In this document: positions 35,450-44,433 of the stretch, in pieces
How positions within the stretch are numbered: position 1 is the first letter of the stretch
Layout: each line of letters starts with the position of its first letter
NCBI RefSeq assembly: GCF_003382285.1
Contig: NZ_QTJR01000016.1
Span: 1 to 64,000 of the forward strand
Direction of reading: 5' to 3'
From: Lysobacter soli
GTDB lineage: Bacteria; Pseudomonadota; Gammaproteobacteria; Xanthomonadales; Xanthomonadaceae
Length of the DNA: 64,000 bases
Translations under genes and position numbers: made by a program
The notes under the pieces: generated by a model
Databases searched by the model: none
The model's input: only the letters and a program-made list of their open reading frames with translations
Told to the model about the DNA's origin: nothing

Positions 35450-37069
35450 TCAGTCCAAGCGCGCGTACGCCGGCAACGTGAGGAAGTCCTCCAGCTCGTC
35501 GGCGTGCGTGAGGCGATCGAGCACGCCGATCGCTTCGTTGATGCGGCTTCCGCCGGGAATGCGCGTGCGATCGCCGAGGCGCGAAGGCAGGTTCAGGAAG
35601 GCGCGCTCGAGCAGCGCGAAATCGACCGGCGTGCCGTCGTCGAGGAACAAACCGTCGCTATGCAGCCACTGCCACAGCTGCGTGCGGGCGATTTCCGCCG
35701 TCGCCGCGTCTTCCATCAACCAGTGGATCGGCACGCAACCGTTGCCGTCGAGCCACGCGGCCAGATAGCGCACGCACACCTCGACGTTGCCTTCGAAACC
35801 GGCGCGCGTGATCGTGCCGAGCGAAGGCTTGATGAGGTCGTCGCGCGTAACCCACACGTCCTCGCGCAGCACGTGGCGCTGGTTCGGCGTGGGCATGCGT
35901 TCGTCGAAGATCGCCTGCGCCAGCGGAATCAGCGCCGGATGCGCGACCCACGTGCCGTCGTGACCGGCGGTGACTTCGCGCAGCTTGTCGGCGCGCACCT
36001 TCGCGAGCGCGGCTTCGTTGGCCTCTTCGTCGCCGCTGATCGGGATCTGCGCCGCCATGCCGCCCATCGCGTGCGCGCCGCGCTTGTGGCAGGTCTGGAT
36101 CAGCAGTTCCGAATACGACTTCAGGAACGGCTGCGTCATCGTCACCTGCGCGCGCTCGGGCAGCACCTTGTCGCGATGCGCGCGGAAGGTTTTGATGTAC
36201 GAGAACACGTAATCCCAGCGGCCGCAGTTCAGGCCGGCGATGCGCGTGCGCAGGGCATGCAGGATCTCGTCCATCTCGAACACCGCCGGCAGCGTCTCGA
36301 TCAGCACGGTGACCTTGAGCTGGCCCGGCGGCAGGCGCAGTTCGCGTTCGATGTGGTCCAGCGCGTCGTTCCACAGCTGCGCCTCTTCCATCGACTGCAG
36401 CTTCGGCAGGTAGAAGTACGGGCCGCGGTCCTTCGCCATCAGCTCGCGCGCGTTGTGGAACGCGAACAGGCCCAGGTCGAACAGGCCGGCGGACATCGGC
36501 GTGCCGTCGACGAGCACGTGCTTCTCGTCCAGGTGCCAGCCGCGCGGCCGGACCATCAGCACCGCCTGCTCCTCGAACGGACGCAGCGCGTAGTGCTTGC
36601 CGGTGTCGGCTGTGAATTCGAGCGTGCCGCGCACCGCATCGAACAGCGCGCGCTGGCCGGCGATCAGGTTCGGCCACGTCGGCGAGGTGCTGTCCTCGAA
36701 GTCGGCCATGTAGACCTTCGCGCCCGAGTTCAGCGCGTTGATCACCATCTTCGGATCGACCGGTCCGGTGATCTCGACGCGGCGGTCGAGCAGCGCCTTC
36801 GGCAGCGGGGCCACCTTCCACTCGCCCGCGCGGATGGCCCTGGTGTCCTCACGGAAGTCCGGCAGCCCGCCGGCGTCGAAGAACGCCTGGCGTTCGCGGC
36901 GGGCGGCAAGCCGCGCCTGGCGGACGGGTTCGAACCGCGCGTGGAGCCCGGCGAGGAACGACAGGGCGGCCGGCGTCAGTACGTCGGTCTGGCCGGGGAC
37001 CTGTGCGATGACCTCGATGCGGGCCTGCTCGAAACCCGCCTGCTGGGGCTGCGCCATGACTGCCGACAT
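35450..37069 (-). CDS. aceB: Malate synthase A
   Basis: It condenses glyoxylate with acetyl-CoA to malate. The 539-aa protein is a form A enzyme: VDGTPMSAGLFDLGLF, YFYLPKLQSMEEAQLWND, the EMDEILHALR and NCGRWDYVFSYIKTF segments, and MGGMAAQIPI are family landmarks. The catalytic acid region is at the C-terminal third. Translation can start at Met1 (37069) or Met5. It is the first gene of aceBA and divergent from the LysR-type gene, with a palindromic operator between them. Confidence 0.96.
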   Translation of the reverse strand: MSAVMAQPQQAGFEQARIEVIAQVPGQTDVLTPAALSFLAGLHARFEPVRQARLAARRERQAFFDAGGLPDFREDTRAIRAGEWKVAPLPKALLDRRVEITGPVDPKMVINALNSGAKVYMADFEDSTSPTWPNLIAGQRALFDAVRGTLEFTADTGKHYALRPFEEQAVLMVRPRGWHLDEKHVLVDGTPMSAGLFDLGLFAFHNARELMAKDRGPYFYLPKLQSMEEAQLWNDALDHIERELRLPPGQLKVTVLIETLPAVFEMDEILHALRTRIAGLNCGRWDYVFSYIKTFRAHRDKVLPERAQVTMTQPFLKSYSELLIQTCHKRGAHAMGGMAAQIPISGDEEANEAALAKVRADKLREVTAGHDGTWVAHPALIPLAQAIFDERMPTPNQRHVLREDVWVTRDDLIKPSLGTITRAGFEGNVEVCVRYLAAWLDGNGCVPIHWLMEDAATAEIARTQLWQWLHSDGLFLDDGTPVDFALLERAFLNLPSRLGDRTRIPGGSRINEAIGVLDRLTHADELEDFLTLPAYARLD

Positions 37070-37121
37070 GCTGTAACTCCGTGGTAACCGTGGGGAGCCA
37101 CCATGCGCTGGCGTTTGTTAT

Positions 37122-37142
37122 TTGACAATGAAGGTTTGTCAA
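37122..37142. promoter_or_regulatory. Perfect inverted repeat, candidate LysR operator between aceB and lysR
   Basis: TTGACAA (37122-37128) and TTGTCAA (37136-37142) are perfect inverted repeats around a 7-base spacer, giving a T-N11-A-containing site typical of LysR regulators. The left arm also supplies a TTGACA -35 with a CATATC -10-like box 17 bases on (37145-37150), upstream of the LysR gene, so autoregulation is likely. The distance to aceB is 53 bp. Confidence 0.7.
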
Positions 37143-37179
37143 TGCATATCATTTGCTCAGCTAATACGAGGCTGAAGAA

Positions 37180-38148
37180 ATGGGCTCGAACGCCGCCGGC
37201 ACGCCGCGCTTCGCCTACAAGGGCGATCGCCTCAAGCCCCTTCGTGCCTTCTGCCAGACGGCGCGACTGGGTTCGGTCTCCCGCGCGGCCGAGGCGCTGT
37301 ACCTCAGCCAGCCGGCCGTGACGTTGCAATTGCAGGCGCTGGAACGGGAACTGGGCGTGCGGCTGCTCGAACGCACCGGCCGCCGCATCGCACTCACTCG
37401 CGAAGGGCAGGAGCTCTACGACCTCGCCCGTCCGCTGGTCGAAGGCCTGGACGGCCTCGACGCGGCCTTCCACGAGCGCATCCGCGGGCTGGACGCCGGC
37501 GAGCTGAACGTCGCCGCGGGCAGTTCGACGATCCTCTACCTTCTGCCGCGGATCGTCGAAGCCTTCCGCGCCGCGCACCCGGAGGTCCGGCTGAGCCTGC
37601 ACAACGTCACCGGTGCAGGCGGCCTCGACCTGCTGCGTTCTGACGGCGTGGACCTGGCCGTGGGCTCGATGCTCGACGTCCCGGCCGACCTCAGCTACGA
37701 GCCGGTCTACCGCTTCGAGCCGATGCTGATCACGCCGCGCGACCATCCGCTGGCGCAGAAGGCGACGATCGCGCTCGACGACCTCTCGCCCTTCGGCCTG
37801 ATCCTGCCGCCGCAGCGGCTCACGACGTATCGCCTGATCGACCTGGTCTTCCAGCAGAACCGCGTGCCCTACACCGTGGCGCTGGAAGTCGGCGGCTGGG
37901 AGGTCATCAAGCAGTACGTGGCGATGGGCCTGGGCATCAGCATCGTCACGGCGATCTGCCTCACGGAAGCCGATCGCGAGCGGCTCTGCGCCCGCTCGCT
38001 GGCCGAGTATTTCCCCTCGCGCACCTACGGCGTGGTGGTCCGGAAGGGGAAGTATTTGTCCCCGCAGGCGCGGGCATTTGTGGAGCTTATAAAGCCCGCG
38101 CTGTTCGAACGCGGGGATTATTACTCGACCGGCCAGTCCGAGCGCTGA
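37180..38148 (+). CDS. LysR family regulator, probably of the glyoxylate bypass
   Basis: The 322-aa protein has an N-terminal winged helix (LKPLRAFCQTARLGSVSRAA, then EALYLSQPAVT) and the LysR substrate-binding domain from about residue 110. The final part contains the GGWEVIKQYVAMGLGISIV segment typical of CysB/Cbl-like members. Because it is divergent from aceBA with a perfect inverted repeat in the shared 110-bp gap, control of aceBA is the simplest inference. The effector is not predictable. The ATG at 37180 follows a purine-rich GAGGCTGAAGAA stretch. Confidence 0.85.
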   Translation: MGSNAAGTPRFAYKGDRLKPLRAFCQTARLGSVSRAAEALYLSQPAVTLQLQALERELGVRLLERTGRRIALTREGQELYDLARPLVEGLDGLDAAFHERIRGLDAGELNVAAGSSTILYLLPRIVEAFRAAHPEVRLSLHNVTGAGGLDLLRSDGVDLAVGSMLDVPADLSYEPVYRFEPMLITPRDHPLAQKATIALDDLSPFGLILPPQRLTTYRLIDLVFQQNRVPYTVALEVGGWEVIKQYVAMGLGISIVTAICLTEADRERLCARSLAEYFPSRTYGVVVRKGKYLSPQARAFVELIKPALFERGDYYSTGQSER

Positions 38149-38188
38149 CGTTCAAGCAGCGATCAGCGACCTCACGCGCACGTGAGCG

Positions 38189-38794
38189 TCAGGCGTCGTG
38201 GTTCTTGCCGTTGGACACGCTCCGGTACCACTCGCGGATGCGGGCCACGTCGGATTCGTAATGGTCGGTCAGCTCGAATGGCGCGCCGATGCCGATGGTT
38301 CGGCGCCCGTAGTGGAAGTACGCCGGCACGACCGGCACCGCGGCGGCCTTGGCGATGCGCCAGAAGCCCGGCTTCCACTTCTCCACGACCTTGCGCGTGC
38401 CTTCCGGCGCCAGGCCGTACCAGAACTTGTCGGCGCCGCGGATCATCTGCGCGGCCTGTTCGACCACGCCCTGCGCGGCCTTGCGGTCCACCGGGATCAC
38501 GCCCAGGCGCTTGAGGATCGGCCCGACCACCGGCGCCTTGAGCAGGGTGTCCTTGCCGAGCACCTTCAGGTCCAGGCCCGTGGCCATCACCACCGCGAAA
38601 CCCCACACGCCATCCCAGTTGGACGAGTGCGGCGCGCCGATCAGGACCAGTTTGGGCAGGTCGGGGAACGCGCCTTCCATGCGCCAGCCGCCGAGTCGGA
38701 GGATGGTCCGCCCGATCCAGCGGACAAGGGCGTTGCGGTGGATGCGCGGCGCGCTGGGCGGCAGCGGCAGCACCGGAGAAGCGGCGTCGGACAT
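38189..38794 (-). CDS. 1-acyl-sn-glycerol-3-phosphate acyltransferase-like protein
   Basis: This 201-aa protein of the PlsC-like superfamily is expected at the inner membrane. The catalytic H-x4-D motif is HSSNWD near residue 56, the second block GVIPVDRK follows, and the substrate motif reads APEGTRK near residue 130. It is shorter than PlsC, and the motif spacing fits the group of small acyltransferases found beside other genes in xanthomonads. The acyl acceptor is unknown. It lies 38 bp downstream of arfB on the same strand and converges on the LysR gene. A small CTCACG/CGTGAG hairpin (38171-38186) lies in that gap. Confidence 0.8.
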   Translation of the reverse strand: MSDAASPVLPLPPSAPRIHRNALVRWIGRTILRLGGWRMEGAFPDLPKLVLIGAPHSSNWDGVWGFAVVMATGLDLKVLGKDTLLKAPVVGPILKRLGVIPVDRKAAQGVVEQAAQMIRGADKFWYGLAPEGTRKVVEKWKPGFWRIAKAAAVPVVPAYFHYGRRTIGIGAPFELTDHYESDVARIREWYRSVSNGKNHDA

Positions 38795-38832
38795 GTCCCC
38801 TCGTTGGATCCTGCGGTGGTTCGGTGCGTCGA

Positions 38833-39252
38833 TCAGTCCCAGTCCCGCCGGGTCCGCTCGCGCTTGATCGTACCGCGTTCGCGCTTTCCGCTGAGCCGGC
38901 GTTCCTTCGACGCGCGAGTCGGACGGGTCGCGATGCGCGGCGCCGCGACGGCCAGGCCGCCCGCGATGAACGCCGCCAGCCGCTCGCGCGCGTCCTCGCG
39001 ATTTCGGTCCTGCGTACGGAAGCGCTGCGCGCTGATCACCAGCACGCCCTCGTCGGTGATGCGGCGGTCGCGCTTGGCCAGCAGCCGCGCGCGCAGCGGC
39101 TCGGGCAGCGACGGCGAGGTGGCGATGTCGAAACGCAACTCGACCGCCGTGGCGACCTTGTTGACGTTCTGCCCGCCCGGACCGGACGAACGCACGAAGC
39201 GCTCGACCAGTTCCGAGTCGGGAATCGACAGACGGGGCGTGATCTCGAGCAT
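38833..39252 (-). CDS. arfB: Alternative ribosome-rescue factor / peptidyl-tRNA hydrolase ArfB
   Basis: The 139-aa protein has the release-factor catalytic motif GGQ in SSGPGGQNVNKV near residue 27. Its basic C-terminal tail (KERRLSGKRERGTIKRERTRR) inserts into the empty mRNA channel of stalled ribosomes. It lacks the stop-codon-reading domain of RF1/RF2, which distinguishes ArfB (YaeJ). Length is normal for the family. It shares the strand with truC upstream and the acyltransferase downstream. Confidence 0.93.
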   Translation of the reverse strand: MLEITPRLSIPDSELVERFVRSSGPGGQNVNKVATAVELRFDIATSPSLPEPLRARLLAKRDRRITDEGVLVISAQRFRTQDRNREDARERLAAFIAGGLAVAAPRIATRPTRASKERRLSGKRERGTIKRERTRRDWD

Positions 39253-39300
39253 GGGGCGCGACTTTAGCCGAATCGGGATGACGCGGGCTTCGGCAACGCC

Positions 39301-40083
39301 TTATGCGGCGGTGAATCCGTCGAACAACGCCAGCGCCTTGGCGAATTCCGCATCGACCGGCGCCACCGCTTCCACGCGCGCGCCGCTGCCCGGATACACG
39401 AACGCGAGCCGCCGCGAGTGCAACAGCATCCGGTGGATTCCCATCATGCGGAAATTGCGGTTGTGGCGGCCGTCGCCGTGGCTGGTATCGCCGATCAGAT
39501 GGTGCGACAGGTGCTTCAGGTGGCGCCGGATCTGACGGAAACGCCCGGTATCGAGCGTCGCGCTCAGCAGCGCATAGCGCGAGGTGTCGAAGCCCGCAGA
39601 CGGCATCGACAACTCGGTGGTCGCCAGCCGCCGGAAGTGCGTGATCGCCGGCTTCTTCTGCGGCTTGCCCGGGCCGCCGTCGAGCTGATGGTCGACGGTG
39701 AACGCCTCCTCCGGCCAGCCGCGGCACACGGCCCAGTATTCCTTCTCGACCTCGCGCGACATCAGCACCTTGCCGAGCGCCGACGCGGTTTCGCGATCGA
39801 ACGCCAGCAGCAGGCAGCCGCTGGTGGCGCGATCGAGGCGATGCACGAGGAAGATCGGCTTTCCGAACTGCTCACGGAGTCGGTCCGCCGCGAAGTCCGT
39901 CTCGCCGCGCGCCAGCGCACTGTCGTGCACCATCAGCCCCGCGGGCTTGTTGACGATGGCGAGCGTGTCGTCGGCGTGGATGACGTCGAGCGCTTCGAAT
40001 GCATCGCTCGCGCCTTCGACGCTCGTTGCTTCTGCCTCCTCCCCTGCTTGCAGGGGAGGGTTGGGGAGGGGTGAAGTGTTCAC
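39301..40083 (-). CDS. truC: tRNA pseudouridine(65) synthase TruC-like
   Basis: This RluA-family enzyme has the catalytic Asp in VHRLDRATSG near residue 82, the VNKPAGLMVHDS opening and the LKHLSHHLIGDTSHGDG segment. The 260-aa size and these motifs fit TruC, which modifies tRNA position 65 in E. coli. The first 18 or so residues (TSPLPNPPLQAGEE) are encoded by a palindromic repeat arm. No usable ATG, GTG or TTG lies between that repeat and the enzyme domain, so the repeat appears to have become the true N-terminus. The GTG start at 40083 overlaps the upstream DUF559 stop as GTGA. Confidence 0.85.
   Translation of the reverse strand: MNTSPLPNPPLQAGEEAEATSVEGASDAFEALDVIHADDTLAIVNKPAGLMVHDSALARGETDFAADRLREQFGKPIFLVHRLDRATSGCLLLAFDRETASALGKVLMSREVEKEYWAVCRGWPEEAFTVDHQLDGGPGKPQKKPAITHFRRLATTELSMPSAGFDTSRYALLSATLDTGRFRQIRRHLKHLSHHLIGDTSHGDGRHNRNFRMMGIHRMLLHSRRLAFVYPGSGARVEAVAPVDAEFAKALALFDGFTAA
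40041..40078 (+). repeat. Left inverted repeat of the DUF559 cassette
   Basis: It begins CCCCTGCTTGCAGGGGAGGG, an internal palindrome, and continues TTGGGGAGGGGTGAAGTG. The reverse complement of the right arm differs only at one T/C position. The arm overlaps the first codons of truC. Confidence 0.85.
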
Positions 40084-40424
40084 CGGGAGCGCTCCCGCAG
40101 ATGAATCAGCACTTCTTCAAGCACGAGGTTTGTCCTCAGCAGTACATCGTCGTTCCAGAAGCGCAGTACGTGATAGCCGTTGGTGTTCATGCGTTGCGTG
40201 CGCCGCTCATCGTAGTGCTGTGCTTGGAGATGCTGTCCGCCGTCCAGTTCGATGACGAGCTTGCCTTCGACACAGGCGAAGTCGGCGATGTAGCCGGCGA
40301 TGGGGAACTGGCGGCGGAATCTGTGGCCATCGAGTTGCCGGCCCTTGAGGTGATACCAGAGCAAACGCTCGGCGTCGGTAGCGGCTCTACGCAGGCGGCG
40401 GGCGTTTCGCCAGATGGGTTCCAC
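40080..40424 (-). CDS. DUF559 / PD-(D/E)XK endonuclease-like protein
   Basis: This 114-aa protein resembles Vsr-type nucleases. It has TDAERLLWYHLKGRQLDG, FRRQFPIAGYIADFAC and the catalytic-looking VIELDGGQH, then RTQRMNTNGYHVLRFWNDDV. The Asp...Glu-Leu-Asp arrangement fits a PD-(D/E)XK site. The function of the family is not established. GTG start at 40424; the stop overlaps truC's GTG as GTGA, so the two are coupled. The gene is bounded by inverted repeats and lies between ubiB and truC, suggesting insertion upstream of truC. Confidence 0.8.
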   Translation of the reverse strand: MEPIWRNARRLRRAATDAERLLWYHLKGRQLDGHRFRRQFPIAGYIADFACVEGKLVIELDGGQHLQAQHYDERRTQRMNTNGYHVLRFWNDDVLLRTNLVLEEVLIHLRERSR

Positions 40425-40453
40425 ATGCGCTCTGCGGAAAGGATGCGGGTACC

Positions 40454-40491
40454 CACTTCACCCCTCCCCAGCCCTCCCCTGCAAGCAGGGG
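40454..40491 (-). repeat. Right inverted repeat of the DUF559 cassette
   Basis: It reads CACTTCACCCCTCCCCAGCC on the plus strand and continues CTCCCCTGCAAGCAGGGG. It is the inverted counterpart of the left arm with one mismatch. It lies 46 bp from the ubiB stop. Confidence 0.85.
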
Positions 40492-40536
40492 AGGGAGCAA
40501 CAGCGTGTCGGCATTCTTCACATCTGCGCGTAAGTC

Positions 40537-42213
40537 TCAGCGCCCACGCGGCCACGCCGCGAGCAGCGCCCAGAGGCCGCCGAGGCCGGCGATCCACGCC
40601 GACGCCGGTACCGACCAGAAACGCGGGCCGCCGGCTTCCAGGCCGTAGAGCACCGCGGCGCAGATCAGCAGGCCGACGCCGAGCACGGCCGCCACGGTCT
40701 TTCGTTGCGCGGTGTGGATCGTGCGGTTGAGTTCGACCAGGTCGCGCGAACGCAGGTTCAACTCATGCCTGCCTTCGACCTGCTGCGTCAGCCACGCGTG
40801 CAGCAGGCGCGGCATTTCCGGCGCGTGCGTGACCAGCTCCGGCAGGCGCTTGCGGAATTCCGTCGCCAGTCGCTGCGGGCTGTAGCGCTCGACGAGGATC
40901 CGCTGAAGCACCGGACGCGCCACGGCCCAGATGTCCAGCTTCGGATCGAGCAGGCGGCCGACGCCCTCGATGTTCAGCAGCGTCTTCTGCAGCAGGATCA
41001 GCTGCGGCTGCAGCGTCAGTTCGTAACGCTGCGCGGTGCGGAACAGCTTGAGCAGCACCTCGGCCAGCGAGATCTCGCTCAGCGGCCGCGTGAAATACGG
41101 CTCGCACACCGCGCGCGCCGCGGCTTCGAGTTCGTCGATGCGGATGTACGACGGCATCCAGCCGGCGCGCACGTGCAGCTCGGCGATGCGGCGGTAATCG
41201 CGGTTGAAGATCGCCATGAAGTTCTCGGCGAGGTAGTACTGGTCCTCGTCCGAAAGCTGGCCCACGATGCCGAAATCCAGCGCGATGAAACGCGGGTTCG
41301 CGCGCCGCGCGGGATCGCTGTCGACCCAGATGTTGCCGGCGTGCGCGTCGGCGTGGAAGAAGTTGTCGCGGAAGACCTCGGTGTAGAACACGCGCACGCC
41401 CTTGGCGGCGAGCGCGCGGCGGTCGATGCCGGCCGCGTCCAGCGCGGCGATGTCGTCCGACGGAATTCCGTATACGCGCTCCAGCGTCAGCACGCGCTCG
41501 GCGGTGTGTGACCAGATCACCTCCGGCACGTAGAGGTCGTCGCTGTCCTGCCAGAAACGCCGCAGCACGCTGGCGTTGGCGCCCTCGCGCTGCAGGTCGA
41601 GTTCGGCGGCCAGCGTGTTCTCGATTTCCTCGACGATCAGGTGCGGGCGGATCTTGTCGGCCGCCGGATGCGTGCGATTGACGACGCCCGCGACCGCCTT
41701 CAGCAGCGCGATGTCGCCGGCAATCTGCTTCTCGATGTCCGGACGCAGCACCTTCACCACGATCTCGCGCGAGACGCCGTTCGCGTCCGGCGGCAACGTC
41801 GCCGCGTGCACCTGCGCGATCGACGCCGACGCCAGCGGCGTGGTGTCGAACGTCGCGAAGGCCTGGCTCACCGGCATCTGCAACGCGTTCTCGACGATCG
41901 CCCGCGCAGTCTCACCGTCGAAGGGCAGCACGCGATCCTGCAGCAGCGCGAGTTCCTCGGCGACGTCCGGCGGTACCAGGTCGCGTCGCGTCGACAGGAT
42001 CTGGCCGAACTTGACGAAGATCGGCCCGAGTTCCTGCAGGGCCATGCGCAGGCGGGCGCCGCGCGAGAGGTTCGCGACCTCGGCCGATGCGCGCGGCACG
42101 AACGGGCGCGCGAGCTTCAGCCAGCCCTCGACGGGCGTGTCGTCGAGCAGGTCGTCCAGGCGGTAGCGCAGCAGCACGCGGCCGATGCGCCAGGCGCGGA
42201 AGACCGGCTTCAT
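40537..42213 (-). CDS. ubiB: Ubiquinone biosynthesis regulatory kinase-like protein UbiB
   Basis: The 558-aa protein belongs to the ABC1/ADCK/UbiB atypical kinase family needed for ubiquinone synthesis. It has the KFGQ motif ([19 protein letters not shown]) near residue 68, the Ala-rich loop ASASIAQVH, the catalytic [13 protein letters not shown] and DFG (ALDFGIVG). Two membrane helices close the protein ([15 protein letters not shown] and a second). Its ATG overlaps the ubiJ stop as ATGA. Confidence 0.94.
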   Translation of the reverse strand: MKPVFRAWRIGRVLLRYRLDDLLDDTPVEGWLKLARPFVPRASAEVANLSRGARLRMALQELGPIFVKFGQILSTRRDLVPPDVAEELALLQDRVLPFDGETARAIVENALQMPVSQAFATFDTTPLASASIAQVHAATLPPDANGVSREIVVKVLRPDIEKQIAGDIALLKAVAGVVNRTHPAADKIRPHLIVEEIENTLAAELDLQREGANASVLRRFWQDSDDLYVPEVIWSHTAERVLTLERVYGIPSDDIAALDAAGIDRRALAAKGVRVFYTEVFRDNFFHADAHAGNIWVDSDPARRANPRFIALDFGIVGQLSDEDQYYLAENFMAIFNRDYRRIAELHVRAGWMPSYIRIDELEAAARAVCEPYFTRPLSEISLAEVLLKLFRTAQRYELTLQPQLILLQKTLLNIEGVGRLLDPKLDIWAVARPVLQRILVERYSPQRLATEFRKRLPELVTHAPEMPRLLHAWLTQQVEGRHELNLRSRDLVELNRTIHTAQRKTVAAVLGVGLLICAAVLYGLEAGGPRFWSVPASAWIAGLGGLWALLAAWPRGR

Positions 42214-42857
42214 GCGGCGCCCCGCGCGCGCGCGCGCAGTCGCGATACGCGAGCGGCCAGGCGCTCGACGTCGTCGCGCAGTGTGTCGACGTCGTCGTGG
42301 AAGGCGTTGAGTTCCTCGCGCGGCACGACGTCGCGCGATTCCTCGGTCACGAATTCGGCGGCATTCGTCGCGAAAGCACCGGCCGCGCCGCGCGCATGGC
42401 GCAGGCCGGCGGCGACGGCATTGGCGACCTGCACGCCGACGATCTCGCCGAACACGCGCACAAAGGGCTGTTGCCAGTCGGGATCGAATCGTTCGGCGAG
42501 GCGCTGCAGGCGCCGCGCGAGGTCGGCGTCACCTTCGATGCGGAGCTTGCCGACGGGCGGCGCGTCGTCGTTGCGAAGGAACGGGAGCTGCGACAACAGC
42601 CCGCCGAGCGTAGCGCGCACGGACAGATCGGGTTCGTCTTCGGCGACGGGGCCGACTTCCAGCCGTTCGCCGGCCACACGCACCTGCAGGGCGAGCGCGG
42701 GCGCGGACAAGCGCAGCACGACGCGGCGCCCGTCGAGGGCGCGCAACTGGTCGCGGGTGTCGGGATCGAGCGCAAGGGCGCGGTTGAGGGCGGTTTCGAG
42801 GGCGCGCCCGGCCAGTGGCTTCAGAGCGGCCAGCGGCGAGGAAGTCGGGTCGGTCAT
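42210..42857 (-). CDS. ubiJ: Ubiquinone biosynthesis accessory factor UbiJ
   Basis: From the ATG at 42857 the product has 215 aa, with an N-terminal SCP2-like lipid-binding domain (about residues 15-115, including [19 protein letters not shown] and [11 protein letters not shown]). A helical and finally coiled-coil C-terminus follows. UbiJ binds ubiquinone intermediates and partners UbiK. It is translationally coupled to ubiB, the classical ubiEJB order, but ubiE is not upstream here; a DUF1328 gene is. Confidence 0.85.
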   Translation of the reverse strand: MTDPTSSPLAALKPLAGRALETALNRALALDPDTRDQLRALDGRRVVLRLSAPALALQVRVAGERLEVGPVAEDEPDLSVRATLGGLLSQLPFLRNDDAPPVGKLRIEGDADLARRLQRLAERFDPDWQQPFVRVFGEIVGVQVANAVAAGLRHARGAAGAFATNAAEFVTEESRDVVPREELNAFHDDVDTLRDDVERLAARVSRLRARARGAA

Positions 42858-42905
42858 GCGGTCATTGTAGCCGCGGCCCGTACCCGGTCCCCGCACGGGC
42901 CGCTC

Positions 42906-42941
42906 GCGCCGGACGGCCCCCTCGAGGCAGCCGTCCGGCGC
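42906..42941. repeat. Long perfect hairpin upstream of ubiJ
   Basis: GCGCCGGACGG (42906-42916) and CCGTCCGGCGC (42931-42941) are perfect 11-base complements around a 14-base loop. It lies between the DUF1328 stop and the ubiJ start. No T run follows on either strand; it may be a terminator for the DUF1328 gene or a processing site. Confidence 0.5.
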
Positions 42942-43004
42942 GGTGTTGCAGGGTTGGATCAGCAGGTCAGATCAGCAGATTCGATCGATGGATCGATCCG
43001 CCGG

Positions 43005-43163
43005 TCAGACCCTGCGGCCGCGCAGCATCGAGATGACGGCCAGCACCAGGAACACGACGAACAGAATCCAGGCGATGTTGCTGGCAGCGCCGGCGATACC
43101 ACTGAAGCCGAGGACCGCGGCGATGATCGCGATGACGAAGAAGATGACAGCGTAGCTAAGCAT
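43005..43163 (-). CDS. DUF1328 small membrane protein (YtjA-like)
   Basis: The 52-residue product starts [20 protein letters not shown], continues through a small-residue turn ([14 protein letters not shown]) into a second membrane helix, and ends MLRGRRV. Two hydrophobic helices with a Gly/Ala turn and a basic tail are the hallmark of DUF1328. These inner-membrane proteins are often induced by envelope or osmotic stress, and their function is unknown. It sits alone on the minus strand upstream of ubiJ. Confidence 0.9.
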   Translation of the reverse strand: MLSYAVIFFVIAIIAAVLGFSGIAGAASNIAWILFVVFLVLAVISMLRGRRV

Positions 43164-43259
43164 CGGTGCACTCCGTGGCGCGGTGCGCCTGACTGGGTGT
43201 AATCGATGCTAGGCACGGGGCAGTCGGCAAAAAGTGACGATCCGAACGCCTGCGCGCCT

Positions 43260-44258
43260 CTATGCCCGTCCCATGCAGGCCACCTTCAGTCGGGTGAGCC
43301 CCTCGTGAATGCTGACCGATGGCACGTAGCCGAAATCGCGTCGCGCCGGCGTCATGTCGTACCAGTGCGTCGTGCTGAGCTGTTCGGCGAGGAAGCGCGT
43401 CATCGGTGGCTCGCCCTTCAGCGGCAACGCATGCCACAACCCTTCGCACAACACGCCCGCCGCGTATGCGACGCCGAAGGGAATCGTCTTGTCGACCTGT
43501 GGCGCGCCGGCGGCATCGAGCAGGCCGTTGAGGATCTCGCGCACCGTGCGCGGTTCGCCGTTGCTGATGAAGTACGCCCGGCCCGCGCACGCGGCGCCGG
43601 GTGCGAGATGTTCGAACGCATCGAAGTGCGCCTGCGCGGCGTTGTCGACGTAGGTCGTGTCGATGCGGTTGTTGCCGTCGCCGACGATACGCAGCCGGCC
43701 CGCCTTCGCGCGTTCGACCAGCCGCGGCAGCAGCTGGTTGTCGCCCACGCCCCAGATCAGCCGCGGACGCAGCGACACGGTGGCGAGCGCGGTGTCGTTG
43801 GCGGCGATGACGAGCTTCTCGGCGATCTGCTTGGTCGCCGCGTACGGCGCCTTGAGGTGGTCGCCGTACGGCACGGTCTCGGCGGTGCCGCCTTCGACCG
43901 GGTGCGTCTTGCGATGCGTGACGCTGGGCGTGGACGTGTAGACCAGCCGGCCGATGCCGTGCGCGCGGCAGGCGTCGATGACGTTCTGCGTGCCGACGAC
44001 GTTGGCGAGATGGTAGCTCTCGTAACCGCCCCAAGCGCCGGCCTTGGCGGCGTTGTGGAAGATCGCCTCGCAGCCCGCGGCCGCGGCGATGACGGCGTCG
44101 CGCTGGGCCAGGTCGCCCTGCACCTGCGTCACACCGAGGCGGTCGAGTGCGTCGTAGCGGCCGCGGTTGAAGCTGACGACCTCATGGCCGCGCTCTCGCA
44201 GGCCACGGCAAAGCACCTGCCCGAGGAAGCCGCCGCCGCCGGTCACCAGGATCTTCAT
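43260..44258 (-). CDS. oleD: OleD, 2-alkyl-3-oxoalkanoate reductase
   Basis: This SDR-superfamily enzyme reduces the OleA product to a 2-alkyl-3-hydroxyalkanoate in long-chain olefin synthesis. The 332-aa protein has the Rossmann motif GGGGFLG at residues 7-13, [11 protein letters not shown], the catalytic YAATK near residue 152 and a C-terminal extended-SDR/3-beta-HSD region. In isolation it could be any epimerase-like reductase. The OleD name rests on oleA, oleB and oleC lying in the same 8-kb region. It is separated from oleC by a regulator and a serine hydrolase. Confidence 0.88.
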   Translation of the reverse strand: MKILVTGGGGFLGQVLCRGLRERGHEVVSFNRGRYDALDRLGVTQVQGDLAQRDAVIAAAAGCEAIFHNAAKAGAWGGYESYHLANVVGTQNVIDACRAHGIGRLVYTSTPSVTHRKTHPVEGGTAETVPYGDHLKAPYAATKQIAEKLVIAANDTALATVSLRPRLIWGVGDNQLLPRLVERAKAGRLRIVGDGNNRIDTTYVDNAAQAHFDAFEHLAPGAACAGRAYFISNGEPRTVREILNGLLDAAGAPQVDKTIPFGVAYAAGVLCEGLWHALPLKGEPPMTRFLAEQLSTTHWYDMTPARRDFGYVPSVSIHEGLTRLKVACMGRA

Positions 44259-44433
44259 CGGCCGTCTCCGTGCGAAAAGGGGTCACACCATAACGGGGCC
44301 GGCGGCAGCTTCCAACGCCCTGCCGGCGGGGGCAAAAGCCGCCCGATCGCGGGCTTCACAATTCTTCATTCGCATTTCAGGCACTTCATCGAGGTCCGGC
44401 CGCCAATGGTCGCTCCCACCAAGGAGCCTGCCG

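Larger units (their letters stand above)
40041..40491. mobile_element. Candidate mobile cassette: DUF559 gene bracketed by 38-bp inverted repeats
   Basis: Arms at 40041-40078 and 40454-40491 are inverted copies matching at 37 of 38 positions. They enclose one complete DUF559 gene and almost nothing else. The arms are themselves palindromic REP-like units. No transposase is inside, and I cannot identify target-site duplications. Mobilisation by an outside factor, or spread like REP-associated genes, is inference. Confidence 0.55.

Noticed and set aside
35207-37087. Long plus-strand frame opposite aceA and aceB
   Set aside because: Antisense shadow; aceB and aceA carry clear catalytic motifs.
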